From Natronorubrum tibetense GA33 (GTDB lineage: Archaea > Halobacteriota > Halobacteria > Halobacteriales > Natrialbaceae), in NCBI RefSeq assembly GCF_000383975.1, contig NZ_KB913017.1, positions 2,655,527-2,719,526 on the forward strand: a DNA stretch of 64,000 bases. Reading direction: 5' to 3'. This document shows positions 34,509-44,165 of the stretch, piece after piece. The notes below the pieces were generated by a model, which worked only from the letters and a program-made list of their open reading frames with translations, ran no database searches and was not told the DNA's origin. The number at the start of each line of letters is the position of its first letter. Position 1 is the first letter of the stretch. The translations under genes and the position numbers were made by a program.

Positions 34509-35213
34509 CTACAGCCTCGAGCCGCGCCCACCCGACCCGCCGACGTGTAACACCCGAAGCCGCCCGGCCAACAGTCCGACGAGGAAGCCCGTGAAGTGTG
34601 CGAACAGGGCGATTCCGGGGCCGCCGGTCGCAAGCGTCACGGCGATCGCCAGGCCGACGAACACCAGCACGGCAAACCACTGCGGGACGTCGATGAACGA
34701 TGCCAACCCGGCCGACAGTCGGTTCGAGGCGATCAGGTAGCCCAACAGGGCGAAGACGGCCCCGCTGGCGCCGAGGACCGGAGCCTGTTCGACCCAGCCG
34801 CCGACGAGGGGCATCCCTTCGAAGACCCCGCTGAGGACGATCTGTGAGATTCCGGCGATCACGCCCGTCACCAGGAAGAACGTGTGGAATCGAAGTCGGG
34901 TAGTCGCCCGCGCGACGGGCCACCCGAAGACGATCAGCGCGAGGCTGTTCGACACCAAGTGGCCGATCCCGCCGTGGGCGTAGACGCTCGTGACGATCGT
35001 CCACGGGTTGGTCGTCAACGGCGTCGCGAGGACGAACAGGCCGGCCATCACGCCGATCCCAATGATTGCCGTGAGCTGCTGGGCGGCGAAGACGACGACG
35101 AAGACGATCAGGAGTTCGACGATGGGACTGCTCGACCCCTCGGTCGATCGGTCGTCCCCACTGGCGTCGGACCCGAGGGAGGTAACTGACTGCGACCGCG
35201 AACGCCTCGACAT
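34509..35213 (-). CDS. Rhomboid-family intramembrane serine protease
   Basis: A 234-residue six-helix membrane protease. After a charged cytoplasmic N-terminus of 30 residues, the loop-1 residues appear as YAHGGIGHLVSNSLAL (His80, His85, Asn89); the catalytic dyad is Ser150 in LGASGAVFALLGYL and His206 in FAHFTGFLVGLLAG. I chose ATG 35213 (MSRRSRSQS); the in-frame ATG at 35252 is less likely. It cleaves membrane proteins within the bilayer; substrates are unknown. Confidence 0.9.
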   Translation of the reverse strand: MSRRSRSQSVTSLGSDASGDDRSTEGSSSPIVELLIVFVVVFAAQQLTAIIGIGVMAGLFVLATPLTTNPWTIVTSVYAHGGIGHLVSNSLALIVFGWPVARATTRLRFHTFFLVTGVIAGISQIVLSGVFEGMPLVGGWVEQAPVLGASGAVFALLGYLIASNRLSAGLASFIDVPQWFAVLVFVGLAIAVTLATGGPGIALFAHFTGFLVGLLAGRLRVLHVGGSGGRGSRL

Positions 35214-35396
35214 AGGAGCCTCTCCGACGGCGACCGACAAAAGCCTCCGCACTGACTCGTAGAGTGTGAGAACGGCGGACCGACTCGAGTGTGGTACGTG
35301 GTGGTGAACGTAGACGGACTCTCAGTGTGGACTCGAGTGGATCGCTGGTGAGGGTTTAGACCGGCTGTCGATTACGACTCGAGTATCCTGCTCGTG
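35214..35396. other. Gap upstream of the rhomboid gene
   Basis: No gene; GC-rich except for short spots. It runs into the dispersed repeat that starts near 35397. Confidence 0.3.
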
Positions 35397-35592
35397 CTGG
35401 CGGCGATGAGGGCCACACCCTCCCCAACCGATTCGTTCGTTCCCTACGGTCTCTCACTCATCCACTGGAAGACGCAAGCGTCTTCCAAGCTGCTGAAAAA
35501 TCGAAGATTTTTCGCATCGCGAGACGGCAACGCCGTCTCGACTGACTTCGCTCGTGCTACTCGCGAAGACCTCACGCGACTTCGGACCGCGG
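35397..35592 (+). repeat. Dispersed intergenic repeat, copy B
   Basis: Reads CTGGCGGCGATGAGGG, CCTCCCCAACCGATTCG, CTCATCCACTGGAAGACG, the inverted pair GAAGACGC/GCGTCTTC, then extra hairpins (AAAAATC/GATTTTT and GAGACGGC/GCCGTCTC), and CGCGAAGACCTCACGCG. The block order matches copies A and C. The extra hairpins are special to this copy. Confidence 0.7.
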
Positions 35593-35730
35593 TTCGTCAT
35601 CGACTCACCGCGGCCCAGCACGCGCCACTGCACGTGGACTGACGGTATGTACTCAGTACGTGAATAACCACACAGCTATCGCTCCGACCCAGAATCAACG
35701 CGCAAAAACGGTGAAAACGCGAATCGACCG
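35593..35730. other. Gap downstream of S10
   Basis: No gene. Short inverted-repeat-like words near 35625 (CACTGCACGTG) could act in termination, but no T-rich terminator is obvious. Confidence 0.25.
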
Positions 35731-36039
35731 TTAGTCTTCGAGGACGATCTCGATCGAGACGTCGTTCGGCACCTGAATGCGCATGAGCTGGCGGAGTGCG
35801 CGTTCGTCGGCGTCCAGATCGATCAGGCGCTTGTGGACGCGCATCTCCCAGTGCTCCCACGTGGCAGTGCCCTCGCCGTCAGGCGACTTCCGGGTCGGCA
35901 CCTCGAGGGTCTTCGTCGGCAGCGGGATCGGACCGCTCAGGTTGACGCCGGTATTGTTCGCGATCTCGCGGACATCGTCACAGATGTCGTCTAAGTCTTC
36001 TGGGCTCGTGCCCGCGAGTCGAACGCGTGCCTGCTGCAT
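35731..36039 (-). CDS. rps10: 30S ribosomal protein S10
   Basis: A 102-residue ribosomal protein. [20 protein letters not shown] at the start, then [20 protein letters not shown] and [20 protein letters not shown] are characteristic; the RRL-type end [15 protein letters not shown] is complete. It follows the EF-1 alpha stop without a gap, in the usual archaeal tuf-rps10 order, and is the last gene of that transcript. Confidence 0.97.
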   Translation of the reverse strand: MQQARVRLAGTSPEDLDDICDDVREIANNTGVNLSGPIPLPTKTLEVPTRKSPDGEGTATWEHWEMRVHKRLIDLDADERALRQLMRIQVPNDVSIEIVLED

Positions 36040-37305
36040 TTATTCTTTCTCGTGAACTTCGAGGACCTTTCCGGCCGCGATGGTCTGACCCATGTCGCGG
36101 ATGGCGAAGCTCCCGAGTTCTGGGATCTCGCTCGATGGCTCGATGCTGAGTGGCTTTTGTGGTCGGATGGTGACCACAGCAGCGTCACCCGACTGGATGA
36201 AGTCGGGATTCTCCTCGGCGACCTCGCCGCTTGCTGGGTCCATCTTCTTGTCGATGGACTCGATCGTACAGGCGACCTGTGCGGTGTGGGCGTGGAAGAC
36301 CGGCGTGTAGCCAGCCGTGATCACGGACGGGTGCTGCATGACGACGACCTGGGCCTGGAACGTCTCGGCGACGCTTGGCGGCTCGTCGGCCGGGCCACAG
36401 ACGTCACCGCGGCGGATGTCGTCCTTACCGATGCCGCGGACGTTGAATCCGACGTTGTCACCGGGCTCGGCTTTTGGCACCTCTTCGTGGTGCATCTCGA
36501 TCGTCTTCACTTCGCCGCCCACGTCGCTGGGCTGGAAGGAGACGTTGTCGCCGATGTTCATGATACCGGTTTCGATACGTCCGACTGGGACGGTACCGAT
36601 GCCGGAGATCGTGTAAACGTCCTGGATCGGGAGTCGGAGCGGCGCGTCCGTCGGTGGCTCCGGTGCCGGCAGGTCGTTGAGTGCCTCGAGCAGGGTACGG
36701 CCGTCGTACCACGGCGTGTTGTCGGAGGCTTCGGCGATGTTGTCGCCTTCGAACGCCGAGATCGGGATGAACGAGGCGTCGTCGGTCTGGAACTGAACCT
36801 GCTTGAGCAGCTGGTTCACTTCGTCGACGACATCGTCGAAGGTATCCTCTTTGTAGTCGACGACGTCCATCTTGTTGATGCCGATGATGAGTTCGTCGAT
36901 ACCGAGGGTTCGGGCCAGGAAGACGTGCTCCTGGGTCTGGGGCGCGACACCGTCGTCAGCGGCGACGACGAGGACGGCGTTGTCCGCCTGGGATGCGCCC
37001 GTGATCATGTTCTTGACGAAGTCGCGGTGGCCAGGACAGTCGACGATGGTAAACTCGTACTCGTCAGTCGAGAACTCCTGGTGGGCGATGTCGATGGTGA
37101 CACCGCGCTCTCGCTCTTCGGCGAGGTTGTCCATGACGTAGGCGAACTCGAATCCGCCTTTGCCCTTCTCTTCTGCTTCTTCGCGGTGCTGTTCGATGAC
37201 GTGCTCTGGTACGCTGCCTGTCTCGTACAGGAGGCGTCCCACGAGCGTGCTCTTCCCGTGGTCAACGTGGCCGATGATGGCCAGGTTCTGGTGTTGTTCG
37301 CTCAT
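36040..37305 (-). CDS. tuf: Translation elongation factor EF-1 alpha
   Basis: A 421-residue GTPase that brings aminoacyl-tRNA to the ribosome. G1 is [16 protein letters not shown]3 is [10 protein letters not shown]4 is NKMDVVD, and the three-domain length is standard. A GTP-switch [19 protein letters not shown] is intact. It is the first gene of the tuf-rps10 operon; the TATA box GATATAAG is centred about 29 bases before the start. Confidence 0.98.
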   Translation of the reverse strand: MSEQHQNLAIIGHVDHGKSTLVGRLLYETGSVPEHVIEQHREEAEEKGKGGFEFAYVMDNLAEERERGVTIDIAHQEFSTDEYEFTIVDCPGHRDFVKNMITGASQADNAVLVVAADDGVAPQTQEHVFLARTLGIDELIIGINKMDVVDYKEDTFDDVVDEVNQLLKQVQFQTDDASFIPISAFEGDNIAEASDNTPWYDGRTLLEALNDLPAPEPPTDAPLRLPIQDVYTISGIGTVPVGRIETGIMNIGDNVSFQPSDVGGEVKTIEMHHEEVPKAEPGDNVGFNVRGIGKDDIRRGDVCGPADEPPSVAETFQAQVVVMQHPSVITAGYTPVFHAHTAQVACTIESIDKKMDPASGEVAEENPDFIQSGDAAVVTIRPQKPLSIEPSSEIPELGSFAIRDMGQTIAAGKVLEVHEKE

Positions 37306-37630
37306 TGTTGTAGCTCACGCGCAGAGGCGCTTATATCGGTCTCTTTTGCTCGTTGCGGTTAAAACCATTTCGAAAGCGTATTCTGCCGATCCCGACGCCT
37401 TCTTGCGGTTTGGCTAGCATTCACACGATGTGGGCGGTTCGATCGACGGGCCTGTCGACCGGTGAGAGTGTCCCTCCGACACGTACTATCGCCTGTGCAC
37501 GAATGAATATTTCAAACTCACTGACGAACTGCACTGGATACGTGAGAACGAGAGCGAACGTGTTGACGAGAACGACGTGTCGACGGGGCGAACGCGTCCC
37601 GACGTTCAGCGGTGACCGCGAATCGACCGG
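37306..37630. other. Gap upstream of tuf
   Basis: No gene seen in 325 bases. It holds the tuf promoter at its start; the remainder has only scattered AT-rich words such as AATGAATATTTC at about 37503. Confidence 0.35.
37330..37337 (-). promoter_or_regulatory. TATA box of the tuf-rps10 operon
   Basis: Reverse-strand GATATAAG, 26-33 bases before the EF-1 alpha ATG, gives a predicted leader of a few bases. Confidence 0.6.
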
Positions 37631-38578
37631 CTACAGCGGCGGGAGCCGACCCACGTCGGAGAGGATCGCCGTCGCCGTCTCCGGACCGCCCGCCCCGCGT
37701 CCGCTCGAGTGAAGCGAGCCCGCGTTTCGCGTCTCGATCTGAACGATGTTTCGCGTGCCGGTGACGGCCAGTGGACCGTTCTCGGGGACGAGTCGCGGCC
37801 CGACGCGGACGCCGTCGCGAGTCGCTTCGCCGATGAGGCGGATCGTCCGGCCGTCCTCTGCGGCGAGGTCGAGTGCACTACCGGGAATCGACTGGATGCC
37901 CTCGACCGTTGCGTCCTCGAGCGAGAACCCGCCGTCGGCGAGTACGTTTGCGAGGATGACGAACTTGAGCGCGGCGTCGGTGCCGTCGACGTCGAACGTC
38001 GGATCGGCTTCGGCCACGCCGAGGTCCTGAGCTTCTGCGAGGACGTGCTCGTAGTCGAGTCCCTCCGCGGCCATCCGCGTGAGGATGAAGTTCGCGGTGC
38101 CGTTGAGCACCCCGCGAACCGCAGTTACGGCCTGCGGCGTCGAATCTTCGATCGTCGAGAGCACCGGAATCGCTCCGCCGACCGTGGCCTCGAACCGGAT
38201 CGATCCCTCGCTGTCGGCCTCGAGCGTGCGGAGTTCTTCGTACCGTTCCGCGACGGGGCCCTTGTTCGCTAACACGACGTGGCGGTCGGCCTCGAGTGCG
38301 CGTTCGACGTGCGAGAAGCCGGGTTCGGCGTCGCCGAGTGTCGTCGGCGTCGCCTCGACGAGGACGTCGTAGTCGGTTTCGAAGACGTCGACGGGATCGC
38401 TCGAGCCCAGCGCGTCGCCGCCGACCTTTCGCTCGAGTGTGCCCTCGATGTCGATCCCATCGGGATCGACCGTGGCGGTCGTGGAGTCGGCGATCGCGAC
38501 GACGTCGTGTCCGTATTCGCCCGCGAGATCGGCCACCGAGCGGCCGACGTCACCGGCGCCGAGGATTGCGAGTTTCAT
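37631..38578 (-). CDS. hom: Homoserine dehydrogenase
   Basis: A 315-residue NAD(P)-dependent enzyme reducing aspartate semialdehyde to homoserine in threonine and methionine synthesis. The Rossmann motif is LAILGAGDVGRSVADLAGEY; the catalytic half has GGAIPVLSTIEDSTPQAVTA, then GTANFILTRMAAEGLDYE and the signature EADPTFDVDGTDAALKFVIL. No regulatory ACT domain is fused; a separate ACT protein is encoded directly upstream with a four-base overlap, so regulation may be in trans. Confidence 0.95.
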   Translation of the reverse strand: MKLAILGAGDVGRSVADLAGEYGHDVVAIADSTTATVDPDGIDIEGTLERKVGGDALGSSDPVDVFETDYDVLVEATPTTLGDAEPGFSHVERALEADRHVVLANKGPVAERYEELRTLEADSEGSIRFEATVGGAIPVLSTIEDSTPQAVTAVRGVLNGTANFILTRMAAEGLDYEHVLAEAQDLGVAEADPTFDVDGTDAALKFVILANVLADGGFSLEDATVEGIQSIPGSALDLAAEDGRTIRLIGEATRDGVRVGPRLVPENGPLAVTGTRNIVQIETRNAGSLHSSGRGAGGPETATAILSDVGRLPPL

Positions 38579-39135
38579 GCGGCGTCACCTCCGAGGAGGG
38601 GTTCGACGACAGTGAGGTCTTTGTCCGAGCCGATGGAGCGAATCGCCTCGAGCGCCGCGTCGGACCGGCCGGAGTCGATGGCCAGTCGGATACGAGCACT
38701 CGAGACGGCCTCCGTCCCGTTGGGTGCAGAAAGCGAGAGGTCCCGGACGACGGCGTTCGCTTCGTCTTCGATCCGTGAGAGCGTGTTCGACAGGTCGTGT
38801 TCGACGATGTTGCCGACCAGCACGACGTTGATTTCCTCGCCGTAGTGTTCCGCACCGGCCTGAATCACGTTGACGCCGGCGTCGCGCAGGGCGTCGACGA
38901 TACCGTCGAATCGATCCGGCGGTGACTCGAGATCGACCTCGACCGGGATGTGCCCGCGCGGGGTCATGTTGCCGCGCTCGTGGTGGATACTCAGCAGATT
39001 CCCACCGTTGTCGGCGATCGGTGCGAGCGCGCGAAGCAACTCGCCGGGCTCGTCGACGAGTTCGAGGCGGACGGTGTAGGCGCGAACACCGCCGTCCGTC
39101 TCCGTGTTCTCTTCCGCGGCGGAATTGTCACTCAC
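38575..39135 (-). CDS. ACT-domain amino-acid-binding regulator coupled to hom
   Basis: A 186-residue protein. An ACT domain is clear in YTVRLELVDEPGELLRALAP, and a second amino-acid-binding-like half follows (NVVLVGNIVEHDLSNTLSRI, then ARIRLAIDSGRSDAALEAIR). I place the start at GTG 39135 because GGAGGTGA lies five bases before it; the ATG at 39165 lies upstream of that site. The stop overlaps the hom start, so the two act together. It probably senses threonine or another end product and tunes homoserine dehydrogenase. Confidence 0.85.
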   Translation of the reverse strand: MSDNSAAEENTETDGGVRAYTVRLELVDEPGELLRALAPIADNGGNLLSIHHERGNMTPRGHIPVEVDLESPPDRFDGIVDALRDAGVNVIQAGAEHYGEEINVVLVGNIVEHDLSNTLSRIEDEANAVVRDLSLSAPNGTEAVSSARIRLAIDSGRSDAALEAIRSIGSDKDLTVVEPLLGGDAA

Positions 39136-39323
39136 TGCCGTCACCTCCTGCTTTCGGGCGTCCACACGTCGTCATGGTATACGACTCCGTAATGGGCGCG
39201 TAAAAGGATATAGGAATTCCCAAAATGATCCGGCCCTGTTACCGACACGCACACCGAGTCAGGGCGAGACACCGGTCGAGCATCGACTCGCTCCGGACGA
39301 CGGGACTCGAGTCGGTTCGGGAC

Positions 39324-39713
39324 TTAGAGGTGATCCTTTCCAGGGTTCGAAGAGCCCCAGTCGCCGCGACCGCCCTCGGTGCGGTCAACCCCCATGATCG
39401 ATTCGGCCTGATCGGGGCCGCCGAGGCTCTCGCGGGGGTCGGGGACGCGGACCGTAATATCGTCGATTTCGGGCCAGGTGAGCAGTTCGGCCTCGATGTT
39501 GCTCGACGTGATACCGCTGACCGAACAGCCCTCGCAGCCGCCGCCGAGTTCGATAATCACTTCGCCGGTCTCGGGGTCCGCTTCCCGGACGGCGCTCGTC
39601 CCGCCGTGCATCTGAATGATCGGCATCTCTCGGGTGAGCCAGGACTCGACGCGCTCTTTGAGCGACGGCTCGCCGTCCGCATCGGCGTCGGCTGCTGCGT
39701 CGGACGTAGTCAT
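39324..39713 (-). CDS. NifU-like iron-sulfur scaffold protein
   Basis: A 129-residue protein with a NifU C-terminal domain. The scaffold motif is ELGGGCEGCSVSGITSSNIE with Cys60 and Cys63. The preceding helix MPIIQMHGGTSAVREADPET is the family entry. It helps to carry or deliver Fe-S clusters in the cytoplasm. The last 30 residues (GPDQAESIMGVDRTEGGRGD) are a halophile-specific tail. It stands alone. Confidence 0.88.
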   Translation of the reverse strand: MTTSDAAADADADGEPSLKERVESWLTREMPIIQMHGGTSAVREADPETGEVIIELGGGCEGCSVSGITSSNIEAELLTWPEIDDITVRVPDPRESLGGPDQAESIMGVDRTEGGRGDWGSSNPGKDHL

Positions 39714-39805
39714 TACCCGAACTACGGGTTCGAACGGTGAATAAGGTTTTGACAGCTGCTACCATCCATCAGGATCAACCCTGAGGATTTCGGGCGATGG
39801 AGCGG

Positions 39806-41194
39806 TTACCGATCGGTGTCGTCGCGGCGACGGAGCCACTCGAGCGCGACGGCCCCGCCGGCGAGTCCGGCGAGACCGGCCGCGCCGGTGAATCCGGGGA
39901 TCGAATCGAGCGGGTCGCCGGACGCGCTCGAGTCGGGATCTGGATCGGTCGAGAAGGTGTACAGCGCGCCCTCAGTCTCAGCGCCGGGAATGAGCGGCGT
40001 GCTGCTCGCGACGAACGTCTCGCCGGGGTCGGCGACGCGTGCGGTCCAGAAGCCGGCCGTGTCGGTGTCGCGCCAGTGGGCCAGTTCCTCGGGTTCGGCG
40101 GGATCGCTCACGTCGTGGATCTTGACGCCGCCCTGGTACCACGAGGAGTAGAGACGGTCGTCGCGCAGTTCGAAGTTGTGGGCCGTCGTCCACTCCTCGC
40201 CGTAGTAGGAGGCGTCGTCCGCGGGGGGCGCGTCGATCGAGGCAAGTTTCCCGGGCTCGGTCGGGTCACTCACGTCGTAGAGATCGATCCCACCGGGGCC
40301 GTCGGGTTCGTCACCGCCCGTCGCCCAGGCCTCCCGGCCGACCGCGAGGAGGTCGCCGGTGTCGTCGACCGCCGAGTAGTGGTCGTTGCCCGGCAACCCC
40401 ATCTGTGCCTCGTTGTCGTCGAGCGCCAACGATTCCTCGAGATCGATGTCCATCACGCGCGAAACGTACTCAGGTTCGGTTGGATCGCTCACGTCGATCA
40501 GATAGGTTCCGGCGTTCCAGTGGGCGAGATAGGCGATCTCATCGTGGACGTAGACGTCGTGATTGTAGCGTGCGAGCCAGTAGACCTCCTGCCATTCGGG
40601 TTCGTGTTCGACGAGCGACCAGCGACCGATCTCCGCGACATCGTCGTCGCTCACGTCGAATATGACGAGCGGGTTCTCAGCCTCGCTGTTGGCGACCACG
40701 TAGAGCAGGTCGTCCGCGAGAAAGCAGTTGTGGATGTGGTAGCCGGTTTCGTAGGGGTCGCCGACGGCGACCGGATCGGCGGGGTCGCTCACGTCGTACA
40801 GTTCGAACCCGTGGAAGACATCGTCCGCCTGTTGGTTCGCCGGGCCGGCGACGACCAGTCGGTCGCCGTCGACTTTCACGTCGAGAATCTCCCGAAACGG
40901 CGCGTCGTCGACCTCGAGCGGGAATCGGTCCTCGAGCAGTTCGGGCTCGGATGGATCGCTGATATCGACGGTCGCGAAGCCGTCGGTGGTGGCGAGGTAG
41001 GCTGTCTCTCCGTCGTCGCCGACGACGGCTTCGGCGGCCCCGGTGACGTCGACGCGGCCGAGCGGTTCGTAGCTGTCTGGCGCGCTCTCGGCGGCGGCCG
41101 CCGTGGCTCGAGTCGTTGCTGTGACGACGGCCTCCGAAAGGGCCAGTGTCACTCCGGCGGCCCCACTCGTCCGGAGGAAGTCTCTCCGCTGCAT
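39806..41194 (-). CDS. Exported LVIVD-repeat beta-propeller with C-terminal membrane anchor
   Basis: A 462-residue surface protein. A twin-arginine signal (QRRDFLRTSGAAGVTLAL) leads. Repeats of the LVIVD type follow at about 45-residue spacing, each ending in a DVSDPxEPE motif, for example IDVSDPTEPEYVSRVMDI and YDVSDPADPVAVGDPY. The end carries PGFTGAAGLAGLAGGAVALE and an arginine-rich tail, the layout of an archaeal PGF-CTERM-like sorting anchor. It is likely a cell-surface binding or adhesion protein. I take ATG 41194; the in-frame 41344 start lacks the signal. Confidence 0.85.
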   Translation of the reverse strand: MQRRDFLRTSGAAGVTLALSEAVVTATTRATAAAAESAPDSYEPLGRVDVTGAAEAVVGDDGETAYLATTDGFATVDISDPSEPELLEDRFPLEVDDAPFREILDVKVDGDRLVVAGPANQQADDVFHGFELYDVSDPADPVAVGDPYETGYHIHNCFLADDLLYVVANSEAENPLVIFDVSDDDVAEIGRWSLVEHEPEWQEVYWLARYNHDVYVHDEIAYLAHWNAGTYLIDVSDPTEPEYVSRVMDIDLEESLALDDNEAQMGLPGNDHYSAVDDTGDLLAVGREAWATGGDEPDGPGGIDLYDVSDPTEPGKLASIDAPPADDASYYGEEWTTAHNFELRDDRLYSSWYQGGVKIHDVSDPAEPEELAHWRDTDTAGFWTARVADPGETFVASSTPLIPGAETEGALYTFSTDPDPDSSASGDPLDSIPGFTGAAGLAGLAGGAVALEWLRRRDDTDR

Positions 41195-41312
41195 ACGATA
41201 TCCTCGTACCGACCGTTCAAGAAACGCGTGGTCGGTTACCGGCCAGTGAGTGGGCGTCTGTCGATCGGAGAACAAGAGACGGCACGTCGGGCTCGCAAGC
41301 CGATACGGATCG

Positions 41313-41561
41313 TTAGACGCCGTGTCGGTCCCGACAGTCGTCACAGATCATCGAATTGAACCACTTTCGCTCGCCGCAGCCGTGACAGATCTGGTGCCAC
41401 TCGAACTCGAGGTCGACGTCGACGGTCGCCGAATCCACCTCGGTTTCACACAGGGCAACCTCGACGGATCGCCTCGTAAACGTGACCGAATCCGGATTGA
41501 CGAGGAGCAACGAAATCTCCTGGCACTCCTCCTCCCCCCGAAGGTCGTCCCCCGTAGCCAT
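41313..41561 (-). CDS. Small zinc-binding protein
   Basis: An 82-residue acidic protein whose end holds two cysteine pairs: ICHGCGERKWFNSMICDDCR. The N-terminal part (EISLLLVNPDSVTFTRRSVE) is beta-like. It lies 119 bases upstream of the LVIVD gene on the same strand. No function known; single-stranded nucleic-acid or protein binding are possible. The start at 41561 fits the general composition. Confidence 0.6.
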   Translation of the reverse strand: MATGDDLRGEEECQEISLLLVNPDSVTFTRRSVEVALCETEVDSATVDVDLEFEWHQICHGCGERKWFNSMICDDCRDRHGV

Positions 41562-41769
41562 CGTGGGCGGTCAGATATTACCGTACACAATAAGCGTTCT
41601 CCCCAACAGTACAGTAAATACGGAATTAACAGGAATCGGTTACCTGTACAGCACCAACAGCTGCCCTGACGAGTCTATCAGTACGTCGTGTAGAGGGGTG
41701 TTATCGATTCCTGATCCGCAACTGAGGGAGGCGTCCGCCGAAACCGACGAGCGCGCGGGAGCCACGCGA
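41562..41769. other. Gap upstream of the small zinc-protein gene
   Basis: About 208 bases with AT-rich parts (around 41575-41640). No gene; probably carries the promoter of the zinc-binding protein on the reverse strand. Confidence 0.3.
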
Positions 41770-42741
41770 CTACAGCCGCTGGCGGTCGCCGGTCCCGCCG
41801 GTCAATGCACTCGCGAGCGCGCCCTCGACGACCACGTCGTCGCCCTGATCGGTGACGCGGATCTCTGGCACGTTCGTCATTACCGATTCTGCGACGTGTT
41901 CTCGGATCGGGTCGACGACCAGTTCTTCGTTGTGTAAGGCGACGGCGCCGCCGAAGGAGACAACGATCGGCGCGAACGCGTGGATGACGTTCGTCACACC
42001 CATTGCGTTCCAGTGGGCGAGTTGCTCGATCGCGTAGTCGGCGAGTTCGTCCTCGCCGGCCAGATCGAAGACGTCTTTCGCCGTGAAATCGGGCCCATCG
42101 AGCGGCAGATCGGTCTCGATCGTCGGGTCGTCTTCGGCGAGCAGTCGGGCATAGTCCGGGATCGCGTTGCCCGAACAGTAGGCCTCCCAGTGGCCGTCGC
42201 GACCGCAACCGCAGGTCAGGCGACCGCGCGGATCGACGACGTAGTGGCCCACCTCGCCTGCGTTGCCGTCCCAGCCGCTCACCACGTTCCCGTCACAACA
42301 GACGCCGGCACCGATCCCCGAAGAGATGGTGATGTAGACCATGTCGTCGGGATTTCGGTCGGCGTGGAACCGTTCGCCGATGACGCCGGCGTTGGTGTCG
42401 TTGTGGAGGTAGACCTCGTCGCTGTCGATCAGTTTCTCGATGGGACCCGTCAGGGGGATTCGATCGATCGAATCGGGAAGGTTCGCGGGATCGATCACGG
42501 TCCCCTCTGCGAGATCGAACGGGCCGATCGAGCCGATTCCGGCGGCGACGATCTCCGTCGGCGTGATCCCGGCGTCGCCACACGCGCCGCGAAGCGTCCG
42601 CAGGACGCCCTCCGTCACGTCGATTCCCGTCGGTCCGCGCGGCGTTGCCCGGCGGTCTGCGCCGATCGTCGTCCCGTCCTGTTCGGCGACGACCGCCCGG
42701 ACGTTGGTCGCGCCCAGATCGACGCCGGCATAGTAGTCCAT
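41770..42741 (-). CDS. ROK-family glucokinase
   Basis: A 323-residue ATP-dependent sugar kinase. The N-terminal phosphate loop is YYAGVDLGATNVRAVVAEQD; the catalytic stretch is VYLHNDTNAGVIGE, and GIGAGVCCDGNVVSGWDGNA with AGEVGHYVVDPRG is the sugar-binding ExGH motif. A zinc site is visible as CGCGRDGHWEAYCSG. It most likely phosphorylates glucose. It stands alone on the reverse strand; its ATG is at 42741. Confidence 0.9.
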   Translation of the reverse strand: MDYYAGVDLGATNVRAVVAEQDGTTIGADRRATPRGPTGIDVTEGVLRTLRGACGDAGITPTEIVAAGIGSIGPFDLAEGTVIDPANLPDSIDRIPLTGPIEKLIDSDEVYLHNDTNAGVIGERFHADRNPDDMVYITISSGIGAGVCCDGNVVSGWDGNAGEVGHYVVDPRGRLTCGCGRDGHWEAYCSGNAIPDYARLLAEDDPTIETDLPLDGPDFTAKDVFDLAGEDELADYAIEQLAHWNAMGVTNVIHAFAPIVVSFGGAVALHNEELVVDPIREHVAESVMTNVPEIRVTDQGDDVVVEGALASALTGGTGDRQRL

Positions 42742-42939
42742 GCTGTCTTAGAAAGCGCCGTCGCCGTACTTAACTACACAGATCGTACTCGACTACGAGT
42801 AGTGTTTGCAACAAATCGAGTCAGCAGTCCGTACGAAAACACGGGAGACGACTCGAGCATACGAGGCGACTCGAGCGGCCTCGAGGAACCATCGCGTCCG
42901 ATTCGGTGAACGAGCGGCAACGAGAGCAGAACCGGCCGA

Positions 42940-43404
42940 CTACTCCATGACGTCCAGATCACGGAAGTACGTGACCGGGCAGGGTGCCTGCAGGATGATC
43001 TCCTGAGAGACCGAGCCCAGTACGGCCTTCTCCGCGGGCGAGCGGCGTCGGCCGCCGACGACCATCCGATCCGCGTCGACCTCGATCGCCATGTCGACGA
43101 CCTTGCTGCCGACCTCGCCGACTGCACCGCGGACCTCGTAGTCGACGCCGGCGTCCGCAAAGATTTCCTCCAGATCCCCCACCGGTGCGCGTCGGGCGGC
43201 GACTTCGTCGGGATCGACATCCTCGACGCGAACGTCGAAGCCGAGGTCGTCGCGGACGTCCTCGTACTCGTCTTCCGTGAACGCGTGACCGATCACGACC
43301 CTCGCATCGAGCGGCTCTGCGATCTCGAGGACGGTATCTGCGAGTTCCCCCGCGCGGACGGTATCCATCGGCCCGACAGCAAGCAGTATCGTATCGATCG
43401 CCAT
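42940..43404 (-). CDS. Universal stress protein (UspA family)
   Basis: A 154-residue single UspA domain. DTILLAVGPMDTVRAGELAD at the start, ATP-loop-like GGRRRSPAEKAVLGSVSQEI and the ending ILQAPCPVTYFRDL are clear. It resembles its neighbour at 43551-44015 closely (GGRRRSPTGKAVFGSTAQEV), so the two are tandem paralogs. A third copy lies at 61259-61684. Confidence 0.9.
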   Translation of the reverse strand: MAIDTILLAVGPMDTVRAGELADTVLEIAEPLDARVVIGHAFTEDEYEDVRDDLGFDVRVEDVDPDEVAARRAPVGDLEEIFADAGVDYEVRGAVGEVGSKVVDMAIEVDADRMVVGGRRRSPAEKAVLGSVSQEIILQAPCPVTYFRDLDVME

Positions 43405-43550
43405 ACCACAATTGTGGTCGTGCCACCCGCTTAAGTATTCTCGTCGTCGCAGTATTCCCGAACTAACCGAAAACGACTCGAGGGAAGCGTCCTAACTTCG
43501 GGTTCGAAATCGAGATGGCGGGCCGACTGCAGCCGCCGGGACCGCCACGA

Positions 43551-44015
43551 TCACTCCTCGGGATCGTCGCTTCGGACGAACGTCACCGGACACGGTGCCG
43601 ACAGCAGGACTTCCTGGGCCGTCGAGCCGAACACCGCTTTCCCGGTCGGCGATCGACGACGGCCGCCGACGACAACCCGATCGACGTCGTTGCTGGTCGC
43701 GAGATCCACGATCGTCGGCCCGTGTTCGCCGATCGAGCCCTCGATCACGTAGTCGACGTCGTGTTCCTCGAGGACGGTACGGAGGTCGATGATCGACTGA
43801 TGGCGTCGAGCGACGTCGTTGGGATCGATTTCGTCCGTGGCGCGGTCGAACTCGAGTCGCGTGAGGACGTCGTCGTACTCGTTGCTGGTAAACACGTGCG
43901 CGAGAATGACGGTCGCGTCTGCCGGCTTGGCTACTTCGACGACCGATTTCGCCAGTTCGTCGATTCGGTCGGCGTCGCCGGGTCCGACGGCGAGCAGGAC
44001 GGTTTCTAACTCCAT
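43551..44015 (-). CDS. Universal stress protein, tandem paralog
   Basis: A 154-residue UspA-family protein. Same length as the neighbour, with LETVLLAVGPGDADRIDELA at the start and VLLSAPCPVTFVRSDDPEE at the end. The start at ATG 44015 is chosen because it aligns with the neighbour; the open frame upstream overlaps the SDR gene promoter. Such paralogs are typical of haloarchaea and probably bind ATP under stress. Confidence 0.9.
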   Translation of the reverse strand: MELETVLLAVGPGDADRIDELAKSVVEVAKPADATVILAHVFTSNEYDDVLTRLEFDRATDEIDPNDVARRHQSIIDLRTVLEEHDVDYVIEGSIGEHGPTIVDLATSNDVDRVVVGGRRRSPTGKAVFGSTAQEVLLSAPCPVTFVRSDDPEE

Positions 44016-44165
44016 ACTGCCACTATTCGAATGGAGTACCGTAAAGCCACGTTTTTTGTGAACTCCGCTTCCCGCCCAGTTCGACCGCGTTACGCCACGT
44101 ACGCCCCATAACGGTCGTCGTTCCGGACCGTTTTTCCACGTGGCCCTCGATAGGAAAGACGACCC

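Noticed and set aside
39797-41359. A 520-codon forward open frame
   Set aside because: Antisense of the LVIVD-repeat gene; repetitive valine/glycine-rich composition without domain signatures.
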